The notes beneath the pieces are model-generated. The model had not been told where the DNA came from. It saw only the letters and a program-made list of their open reading frames with translations, and did not search any database. Of a stretch of DNA of 64,000 nt, positions 26,799-34,696 are shown in pieces (the stretch's first letter is position 1; every line of letters begins with the position of its first letter). Location: assembly GCA_038206765.1 (NCBI GenBank), contig JBBRAM010000003.1, forward strand, positions 62,001-126,000, in the 5' to 3' direction. Both the position numbers and the translations under genes were made by a program. This DNA is from UKL13-2 sp038206765. GTDB taxonomy: Bacteria > Pseudomonadota > Gammaproteobacteria > Burkholderiales > Usitatibacteraceae.

Positions 26799-28810
26799 GT
26801 CGTCAATTTGCTTCACGAAAAAGCGGCTACTTAGCCGCTTTTTTTTTGCAATGTCGCGCTGTTAACGTCCAAGATCGTGCTTCATTTGGATTGGCTATTT
26901 TTATAGTCTGTATTGTTTGCAGTGTCTGTGCTGGCCAGGCTTCCGCCGCCGTTTCACCACCAAGCGAACAACAGATCGCACAGCCTGTATCTCAACTTTC
27001 AGTACAAGTTACTGCACAAAACGTAGCACAACATATCGCACAAGCAAGGGCTACCCATTTGGCCGCAAAGCCCACTTGGGCTTCACTGCTACATGTTGCC
27101 GATGGCAAGGCTAACATCAAGACGCCAGATTTTCTTCTCAGCCTGCCTGATTTCTCGCTAGATAATGAGCTGGCTGCGACGATTCAATTTTTATATAGCG
27201 GGAAAGACGAACCCAAAAACACGACCAACCGCGACGCAAGCGCAGCCCCTGTTTGCCGCTTTCCGGCACGTTATCTTTGGCTAAAAAGTGAGCTCAATTT
27301 GCCGCCGCTGCCTATTGACGGCTGTGCTGATTTAAGCGAATTTAAACAGCGTGCGCCAGCTGACCGAATTGCGATTGTGTTCGCATCTGAAAACCTGGCG
27401 CAGCCATCAAGCATGATGGGGCATATTTTATTGAAGCTATCCGGCGATAACCCGTTGGGGAAACCGGTTGAGCACGCAATTTCGTTTATTACAGATGCCG
27501 GGGGCATGAATTTGCCAAAGCTGTTTTTTGACAGCATGGTGGTCGGCAAAAAAGGGTTTTTCACCTTGTCGCCCTATGACGAAAAACTGAATCTTTATCT
27601 TCGCGAAGAGCAACGCAGCATTTGGGAATACGAACTGACGCTCGATTCTGTGCAAAGAGCGCTGATCCAGGCGCATTTGATTGAGCTCAAACAAACCGAT
27701 CTCACCTATTTTTTCCAGAATTACAATTGCGCCACCGTGATTGATTTCATTATCGCCATTGGCGCATCACAACAATTGCCGGTTGATGCTCTTTGGCTCA
27801 CACCAAAGGATGTGATTAAACGCGCACAAACACTCAAGCTCATCGGTGCGAGCCGCGTGATTGCGCCGAATCGCTGGCTGATTCGCGCCATCAATGAGCA
27901 GATCAATAGAACTGACCGAGAGACGGTCAAACAAGCAGTTGACGAAGGCAAGGCAATCGCAGCGGATGCACAAAATTCAACTGAAGACCTGCTGAAACGC
28001 CAGCTAGCGCTAGCGTATCAAGCCTATCGGATCGAAACTAAGCAGGTGAGTGGACCTGACGCGCAGGAATATAAAAATCAACTGGCAAAAACAGTTGGTG
28101 CAAAATATAAAAACCAGCAGCTTGAAGCCAGTGCCTTCAAAAATCCGCTCAGCACCCCACAAGATTCGCAGCTTGAATTTGGCTTCGTGCGGCGCGAGCA
28201 GGCGCGCTTTGTCCGACTAAGCTTTACCCCCGCTACGCACCATATCGAAGACGACAACCGTCACTACTTTAGTGAAAACGAGCTGCTTCTTTTTGATCTA
28301 TCCGTGCTAAAAAATATAGCGTCGCGTCAATTTTTTGTAGATCGCTTCACGGTCTATGCTGCGAAGTCGCTTATCCCCTACGACAATATGAGTGGTGGTT
28401 TGTCGGGTGCTATTCGCATGGGGTTTGAGCCGCAATTCGATGCCCAACTTCGGATGCAAAAAGCGACCTACTTGAGCGGCGCTTTGGGTAGAACCTTGCG
28501 CTATGGCGGCGATATCGATGTTTACGCCTTGCTGGGGCTTGGCGTTTCGGTTCGTGGCGGCAAGCCCAATCTTTACGGCCAGCCGGAAATCGGCCTGATT
28601 GTTCGCGAAATTTTCGATATGAAGTCCAGCTTATCGGCAGTGCTGACTGCAAATGCGTTTGGCGACAAAGCGAAATATCAACAATACCGTTTCGTCCAAT
28701 CAAAGTATTTCCAAAACCGCAATTTTTCATTCCACATTACGGCAAAGTCAGCGGCGCAAAAAACACATCGCATAAATTCATTTGAAGCGAGTTTGAAGTA
28801 TTTATTTTAA
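26789..28810 (+). CDS. DUF4105 (Lnb N-terminal periplasmic domain) family protein
   Basis: Up to 673 residues. The DUF4105 domain covers about 190-370, with the SMMGHILLKLSG and HAISFITDAGG segments and the NYNCAT motif holding the likely catalytic C314, as in thiol-dependent Lnb-like enzymes. The C-terminal 250 residues are beta-rich and end in SFEASLKYLF, as in outer-membrane barrels. Start is unclear. The only in-frame ATG (26789) lies before the terminator hairpin and gives a 34-residue extension before the hydrophobic signal segment (LAIFIVCIVCSVCAGQASA). TTG codons at 26846 or near 26891 would start after the hairpin. Substrate unknown. Confidence 0.8.
   Translation: MQISRQFASRKSGYLAAFFLQCRAVNVQDRASFGLAIFIVCIVCSVCAGQASAAVSPPSEQQIAQPVSQLSVQVTAQNVAQHIAQARATHLAAKPTWASLLHVADGKANIKTPDFLLSLPDFSLDNELAATIQFLYSGKDEPKNTTNRDASAAPVCRFPARYLWLKSELNLPPLPIDGCADLSEFKQRAPADRIAIVFASENLAQPSSMMGHILLKLSGDNPLGKPVEHAISFITDAGGMNLPKLFFDSMVVGKKGFFTLSPYDEKLNLYLREEQRSIWEYELTLDSVQRALIQAHLIELKQTDLTYFFQNYNCATVIDFIIAIGASQQLPVDALWLTPKDVIKRAQTLKLIGASRVIAPNRWLIRAINEQINRTDRETVKQAVDEGKAIAADAQNSTEDLLKRQLALAYQAYRIETKQVSGPDAQEYKNQLAKTVGAKYKNQQLEASAFKNPLSTPQDSQLEFGFVRREQARFVRLSFTPATHHIEDDNRHYFSENELLLFDLSVLKNIASRQFFVDRFTVYAAKSLIPYDNMSGGLSGAIRMGFEPQFDAQLRMQKATYLSGALGRTLRYGGDIDVYALLGLGVSVRGGKPNLYGQPEIGLIVREIFDMKSSLSAVLTANAFGDKAKYQQYRFVQSKYFQNRNFSFHITAKSAAQKTHRINSFEASLKYLF
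26816..26848 (+). terminator. Strong Rho-independent terminator
   Basis: AAGCGGCT (26821-26828) pairs with AGCCGCTT (26833-26840) around a 4-base loop, followed by a run of T. It ends the lipoprotein transcript, yet lies inside the open frame of the next gene if that starts at 26789. Confidence 0.9.
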
Positions 28811-28866
28811 GTCACGCTATGCCCCGCGCCAAGGCCGCACCAAGGCCGCACGATATGAGAGATTGG

Positions 28867-28897
28867 CCTAAACACTAGTAATGGCGCGGTGTTTGGG
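28867..28897 (+). repeat. Dispersed hairpin repeat copy
   Basis: CCTAAACAC (28867-28875) pairs with GTGTTTGGG (28889-28897, one G-T pair). The loop and right arm hold the core AATGGCGCGGTGTTTGGGG, which recurs at 44597, 26210, 31420 and, weaker, 22551. Confidence 0.5.
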
Positions 28898-28995
28898 GCG
28901 ATTATTTTTTCGTTAGTGCGATGATAAACGTGTGGATCGTTTTTTTATATCATTGTCGTATACAAATATAGTTTGAATGTTTTGATTGCAATGTT

Positions 28996-30471
28996 TTGAT
29001 TCCAAGCCCCAAACGCCGTCAAACGCGTCCTAGTCTGTTTAATCTTGCTTGGCCATTGTTCCTAGAACTATGGCTTGGCATCGCTGTTGGTGTTATTTGC
29101 ACCATCTTGGCGGCCCGCACCTCAGACGCGGCGGGCGGTGCATTCGCGTTAGCGAATCAATTGGCTGGCACGCTGTTTATCCTGTTCCGCATTATCGGCG
29201 CGGGCATTAGCGTGGTGGTCACGCAAAGCGTTGGCGGCGGCAGGCGTGATGCCGCCGATGCCGTGGCCCGCACGGCGCTGGGTGCCAGCACATGGCTGGG
29301 CGGCATTTGTGCATTGCTGGCGCTAATCGGCGCGACCCTATTCTTGCAATTACTCAACGCGCCCGCTGATGTGCTGCCGCTGGCTGCACCGTTTTTGCAA
29401 GCGTGTGCCATCACGATGTTGTTTGACGCTTGGAATGCATCGATGTCGAGCGTCATGCGGGCGCATATGCGCAGCCGCGAGGTGCTGATGGTGATTGTGG
29501 TGATGCATCTGACACATTTGGCGCTCGCATGGGCGCTGATGGGAGGCGCAGGGTTGGGGGTGGGTGGCGGCGGTGGGGGTGGTGAAAGTAGTGCGGGCAG
29601 CGGCGTGGTTATCATTCCGCCGCTGGGTTTGATCGGCTTTGCGATTGCCATGGGGATCAGCCGTTTGCTCGGGCTGGCGTTGCATCTGTGGTTGTGGAAA
29701 GTGCAGCTCGGTATTGTGCCGCGATGGGGCGATTGGTGGCGGTTGCCGCGCCGTGAGTTGGCGGCCTTGCTCCACATTGGGTTGCCGGGCGCGGCTGAAA
29801 ACATTGCCTATCGTTTGTGTTTTATGGTGAGTATCGCGGTCGCGGCACAGCTGGGCACGCAATCGCTCGCCGCACAGGCTTATGTTTCGCAGATCATGTA
29901 TGGCGTGCTGTTGTTTGGTCTGGCGACGGGTCTATCGGTTGAAATCGCGGTGGGGCATTTGATTGGTGCCGGGCGCTTACATGAGGCGAACCAGATGCTG
30001 CGTCGCGCGCTGGCATGGGGACTGGCGATGAGTGTGGTGGTGGCGTTCTTTACGGCGTTGTTAGCACCCACTCTGCTAGGGTTTTTTACTCACGATGCCA
30101 ATATTATCGCGACCGGCACCACACTGTTATGGATCACCGTGTTGCTTGAGCCAGGGCGAACCTTTAATTTGGTCGTCATCAATGCCCTACGTGCGGCGGG
30201 CGATGCCCGTTTTCCGGTGGTTGCTGGAGCTGCCTCAATGCTGATCGTGTTGGCCGGTGGAAGCTGGCTGCTGGGCATCCATTTTGGGCTGGGTTTGAAA
30301 GGGTTGTGGATCGCTTATGCCGCCGATGAATGGATTCGCGGCCTGCTGATGTGGCGGCGGTGGTCTACGCTCGGATGGGTCAAATATGCGCGAAACACCT
30401 CGCGGCGATTGCGAAAAATGCAATCAATACTAGCCCCGTCGCATCAGAGCATTGATCCTACGGCAACGTAA
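28996..30471 (+). CDS. MATE family efflux transporter
   Basis: 491 residues, twelve predicted membrane helices in two homologous halves (PSLFNLAWPLFLELWLG and LLHIGLPGAAENIAYRLCF). Cation-coupled multidrug/toxin export is the family role; the substrate is unknown. The start is a TTG at 28996; the ATG at 28991 is out of frame. A Gly-rich insertion (GVGGGGGGGESSAGSG) lies between helices 5 and 6, near residue 190. The 3' end overlaps the convergent amylase gene by 14 bp. Confidence 0.92.
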   Translation: MIPSPKRRQTRPSLFNLAWPLFLELWLGIAVGVICTILAARTSDAAGGAFALANQLAGTLFILFRIIGAGISVVVTQSVGGGRRDAADAVARTALGASTWLGGICALLALIGATLFLQLLNAPADVLPLAAPFLQACAITMLFDAWNASMSSVMRAHMRSREVLMVIVVMHLTHLALAWALMGGAGLGVGGGGGGGESSAGSGVVIIPPLGLIGFAIAMGISRLLGLALHLWLWKVQLGIVPRWGDWWRLPRRELAALLHIGLPGAAENIAYRLCFMVSIAVAAQLGTQSLAAQAYVSQIMYGVLLFGLATGLSVEIAVGHLIGAGRLHEANQMLRRALAWGLAMSVVVAFFTALLAPTLLGFFTHDANIIATGTTLLWITVLLEPGRTFNLVVINALRAAGDARFPVVAGAASMLIVLAGGSWLLGIHFGLGLKGLWIAYAADEWIRGLLMWRRWSTLGWVKYARNTSRRLRKMQSILAPSHQSIDPTAT

Positions 30472-33166
30472 TCACCGCCGTGTCGTCCATGATGAGCGGG
30501 TTATTTTCGGCTTCACCCCCCGTTCCCCTCGCTTCACCCATAGCCCCACCGAATGTATGGGCTCCCGCAACGGCTAGCAGCGGCCGGTAGCCGTTGTCGT
30601 AATCCCAAGTGGCCACATAAAGTTTTACGCCGCTCAGCGATTTGAGTTGCCCTAATGATGCGCTGGACAGAATAAAGCTCACCGCTTTTTTTGCTTGGTC
30701 CACCCGAATATCGGCCGCCGGTGCGGTCGATGTTCCTTCATTTGTAGCTGATGCACCTAGTGATGAAAATAGCGCATTCGACCAGCCATGAGCGCGGATC
30801 CGATAATGCCACTTCATTCCGTTTGGCAGTGAGGCGTTCTGCATCGGCATGATGGTTGTGCCACCTTCCTTACCGGGGATCTCAATAAAAATGGTGAACG
30901 CCACATGATCAAAGCCATTCTGCGGGTTCCAAAATGTGGTGATGCTGTTCATCGTTAGATCTAGCTTTAATGCGCCCCCAGCCCCTGAAGCACGAACATG
31001 ATGAATATCGGCTTGGCGATAATTGCGCCAACCGGGATCCGTTGGGTAAACGGTTTTGCCGCTCGGCCCCACATCATCACCGACTGGATCAGCCAGATCG
31101 GATAACACCGTCCATTGTCGGGATACCTTAAAGTGCGCTGTTGCAGAAACAATTGGCGTAACTAACGTTGATGGCTGGCTCAATTCTGACCATGCTACTA
31201 ACTGATGCGAGATATTTTCATCCATCATTTTGCCGGTATCGACGGTGGCCTGCCAACGCCCTTGTGCATCTGCGGTGATTGTTTGCGCATTCGATAAATC
31301 GCCATCAACAACGAGCTTAAAATTGGCCACTTTGTTGGTGGTCCCCGAGAGCAAAAAGTCGCCCTGAACCTTTTTGTTTGGCAGCGCATTCAGCGTGATG
31401 GATCGCTCAAACCCCGCTACTGGCGCGGTGTTTGAGGCATTCTCCCGTTGGCTATTGGGCGCGACTCGCCAAACAAACCCACACCGCGCTGGCAGTTTTA
31501 ATGACACCAAACCCTTTGCGCCAACTACAACATCCTGCGGTGCCGCATCAATCGCAAACACGCCACGGAGTACCGTGCCGGCCGCTAATTCGGTGGCCAA
31601 TTTATCGAGAACCGTTTCTGAATCGGCCGAGTTAAACACCACAAACGCCGTGTCGTTTGCATATTCCATTTTGTACGCCAACAAACCCGGTGTCGCGGCG
31701 TTATCCTGCAAGATGGTCGGCATGCCGCGCGAAAACACGCGATCATTTTTTCGCAATGCAGTGATCTGCCGTATGAATTGATACAACGGCGCAGTGGTGT
31801 CAAAACGATCTTTACCGCCAGATTTATAGCCAGCACTAAACATCGCCGCACGCTGCTCGGTAAACGCCTGCTCCGTTCCATAATAAATCACCGGAATGCC
31901 GGGCAAGGTCATCATCATCAGCAGGCTTTGCTTTAACCCCGCCTGCCCGCCATCTGCCAAGAAACGATTGACATCGTGGTTGTCCACGAACGTTGCCATG
32001 AGATGCGGGCGGCGGTGGAGCTTCATCATGCTGTCAATGCGATAGCCCAATTCCGCGGTCGGCCTGCCGCGCGCAAAAACATCGCCCATCGCGCCGTAGA
32101 GTGGAAAATTCAACATTCCAGGCAAGATCGGCTTGCCGTTTGGTGCGGTCATGTAGCGCTCAATTTTGGCGGCATTCACATCGGTAAAAGGTTTGTCGAT
32201 GCCAAAGCCTTCACCGAAGACGTGGAATTGTTTGCGCCCTGTTTGCTTTGCTGCATTCATCACACCGGGATTTTTTTTATTCGTTGAATATAAAAAATCG
32301 CTGAACAATTCTGGCGGTACGTAGAAGGCTGTATCGACGCGAAATGCATCCACACCGACTTCACGAATCCAATAACCATAGCTTTTACGCAAAGCATCGC
32401 GCACGACGCGGTTTTCAGTATTCAAATCATCGAGCCCCGACATCTGAAAATTCATTTCCTGATTTTTATCGTTGTAGTCGCTGACGTCTGGTGTCCAATG
32501 ATAAATGCCCGCTTTGCGATGCGCGGGATTGCGCACGTCATTCATGTTGAACGGCGCTTGGGACGGGGCGCTCTGGCCTGTTTGGTCAGGGTTTAGCGCA
32601 AAGTTTTTCGTGGGGTCGTTGGCGTTCCAGTCACCGTTGTAATAAAAGAAATTGCCGGTGTGATTGACCACAATATCCTGCACCAGATACATGCCGCGCG
32701 AATGGATGTTGTGCGAAAGCGCTTTGTAATCAGCCAACGTACCGAGATGCTTATCGACAGCCATAAAATTCTCCGCCCAATAGCCATGGTAGCCACTGTA
32801 TTTGGTCTTCGCATCCCACCATTGATTGGCCACCGGCGGCGTGATCCAGATTGCTGTCGCGCCCAAGCCCTGGATGTAGCCCAGCTTTTGCGCAATACCT
32901 TTTAGATCGCCGCCGCTGTATTTGCCTTCGCTGGCAGAATCGAATTCCCCCGCACCTTGATCATTATTGCTGGGGTCGCCATCGTTAAAGCGATCCGTCA
33001 TCAGAAAATAAATAATCTGATCTCGCCAATCAGGGGAGGGCACATGGAGCCGTTGTTTCTCGGCCGATGCTGCTACGGCTAATTCCGCGCCAAACATCAG
33101 CAATGGAAAAACCGCCCAGCCCAGCCCAGCCGCGCGAATAGTCATTAGCGATTTTGATTTTGGCAT
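30458..33166 (-). CDS. Secreted GH13 alpha-amylase-family enzyme with glucodextranase-type C-terminal module
   Basis: 902 residues. Signal peptide 1-33 (cleaved after AVAA). The GH13 barrel covers about 45-470: region I DIVVNH (164-169), region II GVDAFRVDTA with nucleophile D278, general acid E319 (HVFGEG), region IV FVDNHD (393-398). A beta-sandwich domain follows, then an Ig-like segment and a C-terminal module of about 150 residues (DPVGDD.., FDHVAFTIFIEIPGKEGG) like the membrane/cell-wall-binding end of glucodextranases. Probably hydrolyses starch or related alpha-glucans in the periplasm or outside. Same strand as the esterase remnant, divergent from the TonB receptor: a glucan-use locus. 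Confidence 0.92.
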   Translation of the reverse strand: MPKSKSLMTIRAAGLGWAVFPLLMFGAELAVAASAEKQRLHVPSPDWRDQIIYFLMTDRFNDGDPSNNDQGAGEFDSASEGKYSGGDLKGIAQKLGYIQGLGATAIWITPPVANQWWDAKTKYSGYHGYWAENFMAVDKHLGTLADYKALSHNIHSRGMYLVQDIVVNHTGNFFYYNGDWNANDPTKNFALNPDQTGQSAPSQAPFNMNDVRNPAHRKAGIYHWTPDVSDYNDKNQEMNFQMSGLDDLNTENRVVRDALRKSYGYWIREVGVDAFRVDTAFYVPPELFSDFLYSTNKKNPGVMNAAKQTGRKQFHVFGEGFGIDKPFTDVNAAKIERYMTAPNGKPILPGMLNFPLYGAMGDVFARGRPTAELGYRIDSMMKLHRRPHLMATFVDNHDVNRFLADGGQAGLKQSLLMMMTLPGIPVIYYGTEQAFTEQRAAMFSAGYKSGGKDRFDTTAPLYQFIRQITALRKNDRVFSRGMPTILQDNAATPGLLAYKMEYANDTAFVVFNSADSETVLDKLATELAAGTVLRGVFAIDAAPQDVVVGAKGLVSLKLPARCGFVWRVAPNSQRENASNTAPVAGFERSITLNALPNKKVQGDFLLSGTTNKVANFKLVVDGDLSNAQTITADAQGRWQATVDTGKMMDENISHQLVAWSELSQPSTLVTPIVSATAHFKVSRQWTVLSDLADPVGDDVGPSGKTVYPTDPGWRNYRQADIHHVRASGAGGALKLDLTMNSITTFWNPQNGFDHVAFTIFIEIPGKEGGTTIMPMQNASLPNGMKWHYRIRAHGWSNALFSSLGASATNEGTSTAPAADIRVDQAKKAVSFILSSASLGQLKSLSGVKLYVATWDYDNGYRPLLAVAGAHTFGGAMGEARGTGGEAENNPLIMDDTAVITLP
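31406..31436. repeat. Dispersed hairpin repeat copy inside the amylase gene
   Basis: CTCAAAC (31406-31412) pairs with GTTTGAG (31430-31436) and CCGC (31414-31417) with GCGG (31425-31428), around the loop TACTGGC. Carries the same TACTGGCGCGGTGTTTGAGG core as the intergenic copies. Confidence 0.5.
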
Positions 33167-33204
33167 ATCAGTATTCTTGCTGTCGTTGGGTTAGGTGGAC
33201 GGGC

Positions 33205-34177
33205 TCAGCGCGCACCCATTAAAAACAGAACCAGAATCTCAAGTCTTTCCGCCCACGCTTTTTCGTTATGCCCCGTTCCAGTGAAAACTTGACTGAGGTA
33301 ATTCGATTCGGCGTAGCCACGATCTCGCATAATTTCATCCACGATCGCTTGATTTGGTGCGTAAGCTGCGTCGAGCTCAATTGTGCCGTTATCCTCGGTG
33401 CTTATCCAGTTCGGCTAGATGTTCGCGCAAATAGTTGAACGCCGCCAGCGGGATTGCTGAGCTCGCCTTGTAGCTACCCATCCAATGCGTTGATAGTCCT
33501 GCTGCACCGACAAACACTTGCGGGTATTCATTCATCGCGTAAACCGAAATTAGCCCAGCCATGCTACTGCCCATGATGAAGGCGCTGGCGGCATCCGTGC
33601 GGGTTCCATATTTTTTGTCGATAGCGGGTTTGAGTTTTTCCACCAAACAACGCAGATAGTTGTCTGCCGGTGGCTTGCCTTGCAAGCCTTCGTTGATTAA
33701 TTTTGTTCGCACGGATTTGGTTAAAAACGGCAAGTGCTTTTCAGGAAAATATTCGGCATGGCGAAAGTTGGCGTTGTTCCAACTGGCGACCACAATCGTG
33801 TCAGGGATTTTTCCTTCATTGATCAGTTGAGCCATGTTGACATCTACCGGCCAAAATTGTTTGTTCCAAGTAGTAGCAGGATCAAATAGCATTTGGTCAT
33901 CTTGCATATAAAACACGTTGTAGCGTTTGTTTGGCTGTTGGATCGCGCCATAACCGTTCGGAAGCCAAATGTTGACATGGCGGGCATCAACAAATTTGGA
34001 CTGAAAATTTTCTATTCGCTCAATCGTCCCGGCGGTTACGTTGGGAACAGTGGAGGCGGCTTGGCTGATGGCGCTGGTTCCAGTCAAAATCAGCCACGCG
34101 CGCAGGAGGAATCGCCAGCATGAGAATGAAACGATGACTTTCTGTTTTTTTGTTTGTATGTTTTCCACCGTAGTCAT
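33205..34177 (-). pseudogene. Esterase/alpha-beta hydrolase (Fes-like), frameshifted near 33400
   Basis: The first frame starts at the ATG at 34177 (signal peptide ending AISQAAS) and stops at 33389. It contains NVFYMQDDQ and the nucleophile motif FIMGSSMAG. The family's C-terminus continues in another frame from about 33405 to the TGA at 33205. There it encodes EDNGTIELDAAYAPNQ, the acidic-residue region, and TGTGHNEKAWAERLEILVLFL with the catalytic His. The first ORF therefore lacks the His. Either the gene is inactivated by an indel or the sequence has an error here. Relatives are secreted esterases near amylases. A frame open further upstream (to 34279) only reads through tandem repeats. 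Confidence 0.75.
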
Positions 34178-34194
34178 TTTTTCTATTTTGTTAT

Positions 34195-34248
34195 GTTGCC
34201 TTAGTTGCCTTAGTTGCCTTAGTTGCCTTAGTTGCCTTAGTTGCCTTA
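34195..34248. repeat. Six perfect 9-bp tandem repeats
   Basis: GTTGCCTTA repeated six times without change, just upstream of the esterase start (34177, minus strand). In the leader of that gene; it would encode RQL-type repeats if translated, which is unlikely. Confidence 0.9.
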
Positions 34249-34696
34249 CTTGTCGTAGCGTCGGTGGCGTCGGTGGCAATGCATACGAACTTCCAACATT
34301 CGTTCGCGATCAACTCATCGCCGATAAAGACCAAGGTCCACTGCCAACAAGTGCTAATTTAGCCGCACTAAATGTAGTATGGCTACATACTATATTCATA
34401 TAAACTGTTGCAAAAATGCAACGAAAGCGACTTTATTCACCTTAAAAGAGCGTTCTGTCCCTGCAAAACGTGCCCCAAGTCAGTAACCGTTGCATTATTG
34501 GTACACATCCCTTTCTGTTTGTTGACATTAATATAGTTTTACTACAAACTTAGGTTGGTAAATATAAAAGTAACAAAATTTATGCGTTAAACATTAAACA
34601 TTAAGCCTTGAACCGAAGACCGAAGACCGAATGCCGATTAAGAGTCCCCCAAGGGACCGCAACGTACAACGTACACATTAACCCGAGGAGATTTTG
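34249..34696. promoter_or_regulatory. Divergent promoter region of the glucan locus with two HexR-like boxes
   Basis: No gene supported. TGTAGTATGGCTACA lies at 34373-34387 (arms perfect, extended to ATGTAG/CTACAT); read on the minus strand it contains TACATT, a possible -10 for the esterase/amylase side. TATAGTTTTACTACA at 34532-34546 has one arm mismatch. It follows TTGACA (34522-34527), and its right arm overlaps TACAAA, a possible -10 for the TonB receptor. Short direct repeats (TAAACAT twice, ACCGAAG three times) lie at 34590-34632. Confidence 0.6.

Noticed and set aside
34195..34248. Possible CRISPR array
   Set aside because: Units are 9 bp, contiguous and without spacers.
34178..34279. 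N-terminal RQL-repeat extension of the esterase
   Set aside because: It only reads through the 9-bp tandem array; the ATG at 34177 gives a proper signal peptide.
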